Shown here: in pieces, positions 15,736 through 24,238 of the stretch
Numbering within the stretch: position 1 is the stretch's first letter
Layout: each line of letters opens with the position of its first letter
NCBI RefSeq assembly: GCF_015500095.1
Contig: NZ_CP062983.1
Span: 5,456,001 to 5,520,000 of the forward strand
DNA length: 64,000 nucleotides
DNA from: Phototrophicus methaneseepsis
GTDB lineage: Bacteria > Chloroflexota > Anaerolineae > Aggregatilineales > Phototrophicaceae
Direction: 5' to 3'
Notes under the pieces: generated by a model
Database searches by the model: none
The model's input: only the letters and a program-made list of their open reading frames with translations
What the model was told of the DNA's origin: nothing
Made by a program: the position numbers and the translations under genes

Positions 15736-17115
15736 TTACTGCTCCGCGGCCTGATAGCGATCAAATTCTATGAGTACCTTACGGATCATCAAAGGCAGCA
15801 TCGCCGCCATTTCCCAGCGCATATCCGGCGCAATATTGGGGAGTACGTAAGTATGATAGGTCAGGGCATAATGCAGCGGGCCAATCACCCGACAGATGCG
15901 GTACATATTGCGCAAGCGGCCTGGGGTTTCGTAGCGCGTCCATTGGCTGAGATATGCATCGCGCAAACGCTGGCGCAGATTCGGCACACCGGGCAACATA
16001 TCCTCAATATCATCCAGGAAAAAAGGTAGATCGAAGAAAGGGTGCGTCACGGCACTATCGGACCAATCAAAGAAGATCGGCTCTTGGTCATCCGGGCGGA
16101 TAGCCAGATTACCCGGCCAAAAATCGCCATGTAGCAACGTAATCGGCACATTATAGTCCATCAATTCATAGCACATGCTGCGCAGCAAGCGCACATTACG
16201 CCGGAATTGGTCCTGCTCCTCCTCGGTGAGATCTGAGGGCAGTTCTGTTGCAAGCTGTTCAACCTGCGAAGCCAGTAAATCCACATGACGATCAGGGACG
16301 CCCATATTCATGAGCGCACGCGCGCTCTTTTCAAGGTCCATCTGTAACTTCGCATATCGTTTGAGGGCGCGCTCCCAAACGGTGATGTCCTTGACGCTAC
16401 TCAATAATTCGCCCTCGTGCCCGGCCATGAGCATCCAATGTTTATCGCTGCTGACGGCCAATACACGCGGGATATGTGGCGGATAGCGCAGTGAGAAAAT
16501 GCGCGTTAGACGGGCTTCTGAATTAAAGACGCTGGGCACCGCCTTCAGATAAAGGTAGCCTTTATCTGTTTTGATGCGCAACACGCTTGACCGGGACCAG
16601 GCCCGTACTTGCTCTACACGGCCCATGGAATGCATATCCATACGATCCGCAAAATCGCGCAGGACAGAACGCGCTTCCGCATACCATCCCGGTTGCGTCC
16701 AGGGGGCGCGGCGCTCGTCAGGCTGCTGGCGTATCTCGCGCCATTTGGCGATGAAAGCCCGCTGAACTTCAGGGATTGCATTCTGGGAGAGCTGCGAGAC
16801 ATCGACCCACTGCACATCATCGCGCAGCGGCGTCAATGGCGAGAGGATGTCCATCACATAATATCGATAGACTTCTTCGCCGTTATCTGCATATTCATCG
16901 CCCAGGCAGCGCAGCACAGCCCCATCGACGCCGTACTGTCCTGCCATGGTCCGGTTGATATGATCGACCACACCAAAATGATGCTCTTCTGGGGAAAATG
17001 AAGGCAAGCTGTAAGTATCCCCACTTTGCACCAGCAAGATGCGTTCGTCATCAGGATGTGGCACCACACAGTAATAAGTAAATATCAGGTGGGGATGATG
17101 ATACGTTATCGACAT
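15736..17115 (-). CDS. Nudix-like domain fused to an aminoglycoside-phosphotransferase-fold kinase
   Basis: A 459-residue two-domain protein. Residues 1-125 look like a Nudix-fold domain (FTYYCVVPHPDDERILLVQSGDTYSLPSF, then a helix and YRYYVMDI), but the metal-binding box G-x5-E-x7-RE-x2-EE is not intact, so hydrolysis is doubtful. Residues about 150-459 are an APH/choline-kinase fold, with the nucleotide lysine in GYLYLKAVP, the catalytic loop LLHGDFWPGNLAI and the metal Asp in FFDWSDSAV. The substrate is unknown; small-molecule phosphorylation with a sensing Nudix-like domain is an inference. No resistance gene context is present. Confidence 0.82.
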   Translation of the reverse strand: MSITYHHPHLIFTYYCVVPHPDDERILLVQSGDTYSLPSFSPEEHHFGVVDHINRTMAGQYGVDGAVLRCLGDEYADNGEEVYRYYVMDILSPLTPLRDDVQWVDVSQLSQNAIPEVQRAFIAKWREIRQQPDERRAPWTQPGWYAEARSVLRDFADRMDMHSMGRVEQVRAWSRSSVLRIKTDKGYLYLKAVPSVFNSEARLTRIFSLRYPPHIPRVLAVSSDKHWMLMAGHEGELLSSVKDITVWERALKRYAKLQMDLEKSARALMNMGVPDRHVDLLASQVEQLATELPSDLTEEEQDQFRRNVRLLRSMCYELMDYNVPITLLHGDFWPGNLAIRPDDQEPIFFDWSDSAVTHPFFDLPFFLDDIEDMLPGVPNLRQRLRDAYLSQWTRYETPGRLRNMYRICRVIGPLHYALTYHTYVLPNIAPDMRWEMAAMLPLMIRKVLIEFDRYQAAEQ

Positions 17116-17310
17116 GGCGAGACCACTCAGACAATGGGTTCAGACAATTGGTGCGACATAATGTTTGTTAATTTTAACTTTAAGATGTATACATGGCAAA
17201 CATCGAGCAGGTTCAGATCGATATTGTAACAAGTTTGAAAACTCTCATCTGCCTACAAGACAGGCAAGGTAGGATAAGAGCAAGGCTATATCACTAAAGG
17301 AAAAGATTGA

Positions 17311-18237
17311 ATGACCCAAATTGGTATCATGATCGAAGGCCAGAATGGCCTGAATTGGCAGAACTGGCAGCAAATTTTACGCACAGCTGAAGACAGCGGT
17401 TATCAATGTGTTTTCCGCAGTGACCACTTCACCAATCCAAACGGCCCCCATATGGACGCGCTGGAATTGTGGACATCGCTTACATATGCTGCCAGCCATA
17501 CAGAACGCATCGAATTTGGCCCTCTGGTGACGCCTGTCACCTTCCGCCATCCTTCTATGAACGTGAAATACGCCAGCGCCATCAGCGATTTAAGCGGTGG
17601 CCGTCTCATCCTGGGGATGGGCATCGGCTGGCAGATCCGCGAGCATGAAAGCTACGGTATTGACTTCCCAGACGTCAACGAGCGCTATGAACGGCTGGAA
17701 GATGCGCTGAATATGACGAAACTGCTCTTCGAGAGTGAAGAGCCCATCGACTATGAAGGCAAACATTATCACCTGAAGGAAGCTATGCTGCTGCCGCGCC
17801 CAATACAAGGCGGCCCGCCGATTCTCATCGGTGGTAATGGCCCCAAGCGTACCCTGCCGATGGCGGCTAAATATGCCGATGAATGGAACGCCGTGTTCAT
17901 CGACCCGGAGACATATAAAGACCGCACAGAACGCCTAAACGACTTGCTGGAAAAAGAAGGCCGCCAGCCCGGTGACGTCAAGCGGTCGCTGATGACACGC
18001 GTCTTCTATGGCAAGGATGATGCGGCACTGCAGGCGCTCATCAAGAACACGGGTAAAACCGCAGAAGAAATAGCCGCCAGCGGCTTGATTGTCGGTACAG
18101 CCGACGCTGTTGTGGACCAGATCGGCAAATGGGCTGAACTGGGCATTGAGCGCTTCATGCTGCAATGGATGGAAATTGACGATATGGCGAGCCTGGAAGA
18201 TATGGCCGCTAAAGTGCTGCCAACCTACCATAAATAA
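17311..18237 (+). CDS. LLM-class flavin/F420-dependent oxidoreductase
   Basis: A 308-residue luciferase-like monooxygenase-fold enzyme of the F420-dependent subfamily. It has the N-terminal barrel strand IGIMIEGQNGLNWQNW and CVFRSDHF with the typical S-D-H. RIEFGPLVTPVTFRHP and LSGGRLILGMGIGWQIREHESYGIDFP carry the non-prolyl cis-peptide region and the cofactor phosphate loop. PILIGGNGPKRTLPMAAKYADEWN is the later signature. AAAGGA lies before ATG 17311. An intrinsic terminator about 40 bases after the stop shows a single-gene transcript. Cofactor (F420 or FMN) and substrate are not resolved. Confidence 0.9.
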   Translation: MTQIGIMIEGQNGLNWQNWQQILRTAEDSGYQCVFRSDHFTNPNGPHMDALELWTSLTYAASHTERIEFGPLVTPVTFRHPSMNVKYASAISDLSGGRLILGMGIGWQIREHESYGIDFPDVNERYERLEDALNMTKLLFESEEPIDYEGKHYHLKEAMLLPRPIQGGPPILIGGNGPKRTLPMAAKYADEWNAVFIDPETYKDRTERLNDLLEKEGRQPGDVKRSLMTRVFYGKDDAALQALIKNTGKTAEEIAASGLIVGTADAVVDQIGKWAELGIERFMLQWMEIDDMASLEDMAAKVLPTYHK

Positions 18238-18275
18238 AGCAATCCCGCCAAAACGACGTCATACCGCATTCCCTG

Positions 18276-18303
18276 GCCCTTCTCCTACGGAGAGGGGCTT
18301 TTT
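18276..18303 (+). terminator. Terminator of the LLM oxidoreductase gene
   Basis: GCCCTTCTCC (18276-18285) pairs with GGAGAGGGGC (18289-18298), with one T-G pair and a three-base loop, followed by TTTTTC. Confidence 0.85.
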
Positions 18304-18339
18304 CAATGGGTGCTCAGTGCAGCATGGAACAATCTCCCC

Positions 18340-18345
18340 TATAAT
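18340..18345 (+). promoter_or_regulatory. Likely -10 element of the small membrane operon
   Basis: A perfect TATAAT lies 44 bases before the first ATG (18390), after the preceding terminator. No good -35 is seen at 17 bases, so this is a partial promoter call. Confidence 0.4.
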
Positions 18346-18389
18346 GACGTCATATCCTTCAATGATGTAGACGCATATTAGGTACATGT

Positions 18390-18605
18390 ATGGTCAATAA
18401 GCCCAAGCGGCCCCAATCCCCCAAGCGCCTGATCTGGGTTGTGATTTTCGTCGCCTTATGCCTGGGCGCGGTGATGGTGGCTGTGATGGTGACATCACCC
18501 CGAGAGCTGACGCCACAACAAGCCGACGCCACACAGACACAACTCGCTCATACCGCTCTGAACGCGCTCGACAGCCTGTTTGCTGAACCGGAGGCCACCC
18601 CATGA
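18390..18605 (+). CDS. Small single-helix membrane protein, operon gene 1
   Basis: A 71-residue protein with a basic N-terminus (KPKRPQSPKR), one transmembrane helix (LIWVVIFVALCLGAVMVAVMV) and a short acidic Ala-rich tail. The positive-inside rule puts the tail outside. Its stop overlaps the ATG of the next gene by four bases (ATGA, 18602-18605), which indicates translational coupling. AGG lies upstream of ATG 18390. No known family was recognised. It is the first of three adjacent genes that all encode a basic head and one helix. Confidence 0.75.
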   Translation: MVNKPKRPQSPKRLIWVVIFVALCLGAVMVAVMVTSPRELTPQQADATQTQLAHTALNALDSLFAEPEATP

Positions 18606-19234
18606 TGGATAAGCAGAAAAACGAAAAAACGAAAAATGAAAAGCGGAAGGGGCAACCTATACGCCCCTTAGCCATGGGCCTCTTCATCCTGGGCACGCTG
18701 TTGATATTGGTCATCAGCGTGGTGGGTGTCGTCTTAAGAGAGCCTGAGCCTATCCCCAATGTCGTCAACGCAGAGGCTGTACAGGAAGCTATACAAGAGG
18801 AAAGCGGTGCCAGCGCGCCGCCCAACTGCAATTTTATGTGGCACAATCAAGCTGATGAAGACCTCAGCGCAGCGCTGACCGCAGCACTGGATGATGCTGG
18901 CATAGATTACCAAGCGGCCATTGTGGAAGCCTATGGCGAGCAGGAAATCTGCCAGTCAGAAGATGGTAGTTATTATGATGGCAACTTCAACATCATGGAT
19001 TGGTCGCCAAAGGTAACAGTAACAGCGCCAGAGAGCGACGCCGCACGCGGCCAGCAAATCCTGGATATGCTGCCCATCGTAGAGGCTGCCCTTGGGGAAA
19101 ATCGCATCGGCTATGTGAATGTGGTCTTTATGGTAGATGGTGAAGAAAGCCTGTGGCGCGTATCTCATACGGATTTAGAGGCAGCCATCGCTGAAGGCAC
19201 ATCGCCAGAAGCCATCTATGCCCTGAGCCAATAA
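18602..19234 (+). CDS. Membrane-anchored extracytoplasmic protein, operon gene 2
   Basis: A 210-residue protein. A strongly basic head (KQKNEKTKNEKRKGQ) and one helix (AMGLFILGTLLILVISVVGVV, about 24-44) anchor a mainly acidic soluble domain. Two cysteines (NCNF and EICQ) could form a disulfide outside the cell. The domain alternates helix and strand (LSAALTAALDDAGIDYQAAIVEA, then VNVVFMVDGEESLWRVS, LEAAIAEG). No known family was recognised. Start and stop overlap or nearly touch those of the neighbouring small genes, so the three products probably act together. Confidence 0.78.
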   Translation: MMDKQKNEKTKNEKRKGQPIRPLAMGLFILGTLLILVISVVGVVLREPEPIPNVVNAEAVQEAIQEESGASAPPNCNFMWHNQADEDLSAALTAALDDAGIDYQAAIVEAYGEQEICQSEDGSYYDGNFNIMDWSPKVTVTAPESDAARGQQILDMLPIVEAALGENRIGYVNVVFMVDGEESLWRVSHTDLEAAIAEGTSPEAIYALSQ

Positions 19235-19244
19235 GGGATAAGAC

Positions 19245-19403
19245 GTGGCATACGACGACCTACCGACCCATAAGCCCAAGCGAGAGAAGCCCAAACGTAA
19301 AGGCAAACGAACCCCAGGCCGCGCGCTCTTGGTGTTCATCCTGATTGATGCAATGACGGCGCTGGGCGTGGTGATCTATCTGCTGGCGACACGCGGCGGT
19401 TGA
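19245..19403 (+). CDS. Very small basic single-helix membrane protein, operon gene 3
   Basis: A 52-residue frame starting with GTG 19245, 10 bases after the stop of gene 2, with AAGGGAT about 6 bases before it. The first half is very basic (HKPKREKPKRKGKR), and the second half is one helix (ALLVFILIDAMTALGVVIYLLA). The order, basic head then a single helix, repeats that of the two preceding genes, which is the main reason to believe it is coding. A perfect terminator follows. No known family was recognised. Confidence 0.65.
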   Translation: MAYDDLPTHKPKREKPKRKGKRTPGRALLVFILIDAMTALGVVIYLLATRGG

Positions 19404-19470
19404 ACTCTTGATGCGGCCTCGCAACCTGGCTCTTTTATGAATGGGAGTTTATGGGAAGATAGCGCTATTA

Positions 19471-19500
19471 AAAAACGCCGGGATGTATCCCGGCGTTTTT
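19471..19500. terminator. Bidirectional terminator between the membrane operon and sucD
   Basis: AAAAACGCCGGGA (19471-19483) and TCCCGGCGTTTTT (19488-19500) form a perfect 13-bp stem with a four-base loop and T runs on both strands. Confidence 0.95.
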
Positions 19501-19518
19501 GCTTAGCTGTCACGATAT

Positions 19519-20397
19519 TTATTGCCCCAGCGCCAACGCGACCAGCCCACCGATTTCAGTCGGGTTCTGGGCGACACTGGCCCCGGCGTCTGTCAGAGCT
19601 TTCATCTTAGCTTCGGCAGTGCCTTTGCCCTTGGTGATGATCGCACCTGCATGGCCCATCTTCTTACCTGGCGGGGCCGTCACGCCAGCGATGTAAGCGA
19701 TAACGGGCTTGGTGACGTGCTCAGCGATATATTCAGCGGCTTCTTCTTCCGCCGTACCGCCGATCTCACCAATCATGACGATCGCTTTGGTTTCATCATC
19801 TTCTTCAAAGGCTTTCAGCACATCAATGAAGCTGGTCCCTGGCACCGGGTCGCCACCGATACCGACGCAGGTCGTCTGGCCGATACCCTGGGCAGTCAGT
19901 TCATAGAGTGCCTGATACGCCAGCGTCCCGCTGCGGCTCACGACGCCAACGGGGCCCTCTTTGGCAACTTCAGTCGGCGTGAAGCCCACATTGGCCTTGC
20001 CGGGGCTGAGGATGCCCGCGCAGTTGGGGCCAACGAGGCGTGTATCAGGATATTTGTCTTTCAGGGTGTTATACAGGCGGGCCTGATCCTGGGCGGGGAT
20101 GTGTTCCGTCACGGTGATAACCAGCGGAATCCCGGCAGCAGCAGCTTCCAGCGTGGCATCTGCGGCAAAGCGCGCCGGGACAATCACGAAGGAGACATTG
20201 GCACCTGCTTTTTCAACAGCTTCTTCCACAGAGGCAAAAACCGGTATGCCATCGACATCGGTCCCCGCTTTGCGCGGGTTGACGCCAGCGACGACGTTGG
20301 TGCCATAGTCACGGTTACGCAGGCCGTAAAACTCGCCCTGGCTGCCTGTCAGCCCCTGTACAACGACTTTTGAGTTGTTATCGAGCCAGATCGCCAT
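19519..20397 (-). CDS. sucD: Succinyl-CoA ligase, alpha subunit
   Basis: A 292-residue subunit. With the beta subunit it interconverts succinyl-CoA and succinate with nucleotide phosphorylation in the TCA cycle. The CoA-binding Rossmann domain has VVQGLTGSQGEFYGLRNRDYGTNVV, then TEHIPAQD and GPNCAGILSPG. The phospho-histidine loop is at the end of the protein (GKKMGHAGAIITKGKGTAEAK), with the active His in MGHAGA. Its ATG directly follows the TAA of sucC with no gap, and AGGAGG inside the end of sucC serves as its ribosome site, so expression is coupled. Confidence 0.97.
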   Translation of the reverse strand: MAIWLDNNSKVVVQGLTGSQGEFYGLRNRDYGTNVVAGVNPRKAGTDVDGIPVFASVEEAVEKAGANVSFVIVPARFAADATLEAAAAGIPLVITVTEHIPAQDQARLYNTLKDKYPDTRLVGPNCAGILSPGKANVGFTPTEVAKEGPVGVVSRSGTLAYQALYELTAQGIGQTTCVGIGGDPVPGTSFIDVLKAFEEDDETKAIVMIGEIGGTAEEEAAEYIAEHVTKPVIAYIAGVTAPPGKKMGHAGAIITKGKGTAEAKMKALTDAGASVAQNPTEIGGLVALALGQ

Positions 20398-21534
20398 TTA
20401 GTTACCTCCTGCGATTTCCACGGCTTTCTTGGCCGCACTGAGCATGTCTGGTTGTTTGATGAGCTTATCAGATTGGTGAGCGTCCAGGATGGCATGGCCT
20501 TCTTTCGCGTTGGTGCCATCTAAACGCACGACCAGCGGCGCATCCAGGTTCACACGCTGCATGGCTGTGACGATCCCATTAGCGACATCATCACAACGTG
20601 TAATCCCGCCGAAGATATTGATGAAAATCACTTTGACGTTGGGGTCATTATTGATGGTCGTCAGAGCATCCACCATACGATCGGCATTGGCACCACCGCC
20701 AATATCGAGGAAATTGGCCGGTGCGCCCCCAACCTGGTTGACGATATCCACCGTGCTCATCGCGAGGCCTGCACCATTAGCGATAATACCCACGCTGCCA
20801 TCCAGGCCCACATACTGCAAGCCCTTCTCCGCGGCTTCGCGTTCGCGTTCATCGCGCGGCTCCAGGCCAACGAAGTCTTTCCACTCTTCATGGCGATAGG
20901 CGGCGGCATCATCGAGGCTCACTTTAGCGTCCAACGCGTGAACGCTGCCATCGGGCCGCAGAATGAGCGGGTTAATCTCCGCTAGGCTGGCATCGCCTTC
21001 GACATAGCATGTATAGAGTTTTTGCAGGATATCCACAGCACCTTCGACAGCTTCCTCGTCCAGGCCAGCTTCTGCGACCCAGGCGCGGGTCACTTCTTCC
21101 GTCAGCCCTTCGACAGGATCAATCCAGATTTTAGCGATTTTATCTTCCGGGACGGATTCAATTTCAACACCGCCCTCAGCGCTGAGCATACCCAGATGTT
21201 CTTTTTTGCCACGGTCTAACGTAAAAGAGGCATAATATTCTTCTTTAATATCAGATGCTTTTTCCACCCAGACGCGATACACCGTATGGCCTTTAATATC
21301 CATGCCGAGGATATTGCCTGCGTGTTCACGGACTTCTTCGGCGTTATTTGCCAACTTAATACCGCCTGCTTTACCACGTCCGCCAACTTGTACCTGTGCC
21401 TTAATCACGACAGGGTAGCCGATGCGCTCCGCAATGGCGACCGCTTCATCCACGGTATCAGCCACATCCCCCGGAGACACCGGAATGCCATAATGAGCAA
21501 AGTACTGTTTGCCCTGGTACTCAAATAAATCCAC
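20398..21534 (-). CDS. sucC: Succinyl-CoA ligase, beta subunit
   Basis: A 378-residue ATP-grasp subunit. MDLFEYQGKQYFAHYGIPVS is the conserved start, VIKAQVQVGGRGKAGGIKLA is the nucleotide-binding lobe, and SLAEINPLIL and the C-terminal domain with VIFINIFGGITRCDDVA and VVRLDGTNAKEG are typical of SucC. It grasps ATP or GTP and feeds the phospho-histidine loop of SucD. Start is GTG 21534 with AAGGAG 8 bases upstream. It forms a two-gene operon with sucD (zero-base junction) that ends at the bidirectional terminator. Confidence 0.97.
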   Translation of the reverse strand: MDLFEYQGKQYFAHYGIPVSPGDVADTVDEAVAIAERIGYPVVIKAQVQVGGRGKAGGIKLANNAEEVREHAGNILGMDIKGHTVYRVWVEKASDIKEEYYASFTLDRGKKEHLGMLSAEGGVEIESVPEDKIAKIWIDPVEGLTEEVTRAWVAEAGLDEEAVEGAVDILQKLYTCYVEGDASLAEINPLILRPDGSVHALDAKVSLDDAAAYRHEEWKDFVGLEPRDEREREAAEKGLQYVGLDGSVGIIANGAGLAMSTVDIVNQVGGAPANFLDIGGGANADRMVDALTTINNDPNVKVIFINIFGGITRCDDVANGIVTAMQRVNLDAPLVVRLDGTNAKEGHAILDAHQSDKLIKQPDMLSAAKKAVEIAGGN

Positions 21535-21824
21535 TTGAACGACTCCTTAATTGGTCAAGAATCGGATGTGTTGGGTTACAAGGGGTTATCTTACCGTCTA
21601 ATAGACGAAATCTGTAGTCAAAGGTAGAGATTGGTCTGCGGATTTTATACCTGACAAAGCTGAGATCTAGATTACCTTAATCTACATATTATGAATAGGT
21701 ATTATATTATGAGGTCAAAGGGCAAGATGTTAGACGACTGTTCAGCATATATGTCCTTCAGGTACGTTCTGGCCAGCTATTACCAACCTAATGCATCTAC
21801 TTGAGCATCTGATGAGGATTTTGC

Positions 21825-22205
21825 ATGTATCACCTCGAATGGAAAATTCCAGAGATTGTCCTACACATAAAATATTGGGACATCCTCAGCCTGAGTGACT
21901 TGATGGCTGCTATGACCATTCTCAAAGAAGACTATCTCGACCATAGTGCGGAACCGATTCACCTGATTCTTGATCTATCCGAACTCAAAGTGTTCCCCAA
22001 GCGCATGCCCGACCTCCATAAGGCGATGGGCATCATTGCAGGCCATAGCAACATGGGATGGGTCATCATTGTGGGCTTCCTCAACCCTGTACTGAACTTC
22101 ATCGCCTCTTTGCTGACGCAGATTTACAATGTCCACCTCACGTCAGAGCCAGATATGGAGCGTGCCCTGGCAACACTCCGCCGCATTGATACCCGCCTCT
22201 TATAA
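21825..22205 (+). CDS. STAS-like (SpoIIAA-fold) small protein, paralog 1
   Basis: A 126-residue cytosolic protein. Strand-helix order (LEWKIPEIVLHIKYW, LSLSDLMAAM, PIHLILDLSELKVFPKR, then a helix and MGWVIIVGFLNPVLNF) resembles single STAS/SpoIIAA-like domains, though the classical phosphorylatable Ser motif D-S-G is not obvious (DLSELK at that position). It aligns with the gene at 23603 in its second half: G-W-I-VGF-NPV--F--S-L-Q--N, then a C-terminal LRRID. GAGGA lies before the ATG at 21825. It sits upstream of a terpene synthase gene after an AT-rich gap. Role unknown. Confidence 0.72.
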   Translation: MYHLEWKIPEIVLHIKYWDILSLSDLMAAMTILKEDYLDHSAEPIHLILDLSELKVFPKRMPDLHKAMGIIAGHSNMGWVIIVGFLNPVLNFIASLLTQIYNVHLTSEPDMERALATLRRIDTRLL

Positions 22206-22580
22206 TCTATCCTCAGCTGGAAAACAGCCTTTGAGACTATCTTAGCATCCAATCCGGCATATTAATAAATAATATACAATTTTAAAATTGCGTCTATTAA
22301 GCAATTATATAGTGGAGATATTTAATATTTTCACTAATATAAGAATTTATTTCTTTCGAAAAACATAACAAAGCAGTTATAAAGAACAAAGCCTTAATAA
22401 ATAATTTCTGTAACTATTCCCTTAAGCGACTAAAATCGTTATAATCAGCTTGTTAAGAAAATTTATTTCAATAAAATTCCTACTTAAGTTAATATTTTCT
22501 GCGTTTTAATACGCTAAATTTGCTCCAGAGGATGCAAGAACCACTCAACAGCCCACATACAAGCCAGGAGGAATGCATAA
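22206..22580. other. AT-rich intergenic region before the terpene synthase
   Basis: These 375 bases are much richer in A/T than the flanking genes and contain no supported reading frame. They include long runs such as TTAATAAATAATATACAATT and a TATAAT near the downstream gene. The likely content is regulatory: a promoter and perhaps binding sites. The composition change may also mark inserted DNA. Confidence 0.45.
22417..22445 (+). promoter_or_regulatory. Candidate promoter of the terpene synthase gene
   Basis: TATAAT (22440-22445) lies 17 bases after a weak -35 TTCCCT (22417-22422). The distance to ATG 22581 implies a leader of roughly 125 bases. The -10 is perfect, the -35 poor. Confidence 0.4.
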
Positions 22581-23570
22581 ATGGATGCAAAGACTACCCG
22601 GTTGATGAGCTTATCGGATGTTTGCAAAATTGGCCCTAAGGCTGTCAATCCACATGCGGATGAAGCTCAGGCACGGTCCAAACAAATTTGTGAACAAGCT
22701 GGTATCTATATTCCCTCATTTGAAAACTACACGACCATGAGCGGCTATCTCTACCCGGAAGCCAGCATGGAACGATTGGTCGTGTTGATCACAGTGACCA
22801 ATATGCTTTACTATGCTGATGAGGTCTATGAACGCCACGCTCGCCAGGACCCGGACCCTGCAGAAGATGCACGGCTGAGGGCACTCTTCGAGCAGACAAT
22901 TGAGGGCATCATAACCGGTGAAGTACCTCACGAAGATGAACCACTCTATCGTGGGGCTCTTGCAATCCATAAAGCGATGACGCCGCTCACACATATCTCC
23001 TGGGTAAAAAAGCTGATCCCAGCCCTGGTTGAGCATCTTAATTCGACGACCTATAAACTTGAGGATATACTACAAAAAGAGGGTGGTGATCCTCTTGAAC
23101 GATACATTGCATTACGAGAACTTGATGGCGGGATGCGCCCGACAATCCGTATGATTGAGTTTGCAAATGACTTTTATCTCACGGATGAGCTCAGATCACA
23201 TCCATTCATTCAGAGCATAGAAGCACCAACGGTGAGTGTCGGTGGCCTGCTTAACGACATTTTCTCTTATGAGAAAGAAGTGCTGGCTTACGACTCGCGA
23301 TTTAACCTCGTGGCTGTCTTCGAAGACTACTATGATCTTCCGTTTGAACACGCAGTGCATAAAGCTGTTGAGGTCGTTAACAACCATATTGCGGCATTCC
23401 TAGCTTTGGAGCAGTCTATCCCGGTATGGGAGGACCCCAAAACCAATGAAATCGTTCGTCGATATGTGAAAGGCCTGAGAGATCAGATTAAAGCAGCGTG
23501 GTACTGGCAATTATCAACTGATCGATATCGTTCCAAGACATCACCATTCCCGGAATTACGTATGACCTAA
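22581..23570 (+). CDS. Class I terpene synthase (terpene cyclase)
   Basis: A 329-residue protein, the normal length for a bacterial terpene cyclase. All class I landmarks can be placed. There is an acid-rich first motif at residues 80-84 (DEVYE, a variant of DDxx(D/E)), and a candidate diphosphate-sensor Arg169 lies 46 residues before the metal triad, the usual distance. The NSE triad is N215, S219 and E223 in NDIFSYEKE, and a C-terminal Arg-Tyr pair is at 315-316. It would cyclise a linear prenyl diphosphate (C10-C20); the product cannot be read from sequence. AGGAGG precedes ATG 22581. It is flanked by two paralogous STAS-like genes in the same direction. Confidence 0.9.
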   Translation: MDAKTTRLMSLSDVCKIGPKAVNPHADEAQARSKQICEQAGIYIPSFENYTTMSGYLYPEASMERLVVLITVTNMLYYADEVYERHARQDPDPAEDARLRALFEQTIEGIITGEVPHEDEPLYRGALAIHKAMTPLTHISWVKKLIPALVEHLNSTTYKLEDILQKEGGDPLERYIALRELDGGMRPTIRMIEFANDFYLTDELRSHPFIQSIEAPTVSVGGLLNDIFSYEKEVLAYDSRFNLVAVFEDYYDLPFEHAVHKAVEVVNNHIAAFLALEQSIPVWEDPKTNEIVRRYVKGLRDQIKAAWYWQLSTDRYRSKTSPFPELRMT

Positions 23571-23602
23571 GGTGTCAACCACGTGACGGGGTTAAAAATC
23601 GT

Positions 23603-24013
23603 ATGGCTGCTGAACGGACAGGTTATTTTAAATCTTCCTGGTTACAGGAAAAACGAATTGCCTATATCGAGCTTATTGGCAAATTTGACGAACAACTCGT
23701 GATTGATGTCAATGAGCATATGCGATCGCTGATCGACGAAGGCATGCGCCCTGTGCATCTGGTATTGGATGCAACGGGCCTGACGGGCTATCCCGTCAAT
23801 GTGCGCGTCCTCAAGCAAAGCTCGGAGGCTTCTGCAAGTCATCCAGACGTGGGATGGCTTATTTTGATTGGCTTCACGAATCCGGTCATTAAGTTCTTCT
23901 CGTCTGTGCTGGCACAGTTGTTCAACCTCAACTTTAAACAGGCGGAATCCACAGAAGAGGCTGTTTCTATCCTGCGTCGGGTGGATATCACCATCGAAAC
24001 ACCGGCAGAATAA
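23603..24013 (+). CDS. STAS-like (SpoIIAA-fold) small protein, paralog 2
   Basis: A 136-residue protein, 32 bases after the terpene synthase stop and in the same direction, so probably co-transcribed with it. It has the layout SWLQEKRIAYIELIGKFD, a helix, then PVHLVLDATGLTGYPV, VGWLILIGFTNPVIKFFSS and a final AVSILRRVD. The gene at 21825 shares the same blocks, with strongest similarity in the VGW-I-IGF-NPV segment. A single STAS-like domain with no partner domain suggests a protein-binding or regulatory role. GGGG precedes ATG 23603 weakly. A terminator follows 83 bases after the stop. Confidence 0.75.
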   Translation: MAAERTGYFKSSWLQEKRIAYIELIGKFDEQLVIDVNEHMRSLIDEGMRPVHLVLDATGLTGYPVNVRVLKQSSEASASHPDVGWLILIGFTNPVIKFFSSVLAQLFNLNFKQAESTEEAVSILRRVDITIETPAE

Positions 24014-24096
24014 CTCTTTTCATAAACCAGCACGTAGCTACCATCTCAGCCTGAAGCTCAGCCGTGCTGGTGTTATACCATTTCTCGGCTTAGAGG

Positions 24097-24124
24097 GCCT
24101 GCTAGCCATAGCAGGCGATTTTTT
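24097..24124 (+). terminator. Terminator of the terpene synthase/STAS-like unit
   Basis: GCCTGCTA (24097-24104) pairs perfectly with TAGCAGGC (24109-24116), loop GCCA, followed by GATTTTTT. Confidence 0.9.
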
Positions 24125-24238
24125 GCCGTTTGACTTGCTACGATTTTGTCGCTAAAAATCCACTGTCTGTATACAAACGCGGTAGGCAACCGTGATAGGC
24201 CCTATGCATCATCCCTGTGTGATTGTATTAAACAGCAC

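Noticed and set aside
19522-20373. A 283-codon open frame antisense to sucD
   Set aside because: sucD on the other strand is certain and full length; the antisense frame is Cys/His-rich without any motif, typical of a shadow.
21535-24124. A mobile element carrying the terpene synthase
   Set aside because: No transposase, integrase, inverted terminal repeats or target duplications were seen; only base composition hints at transfer.
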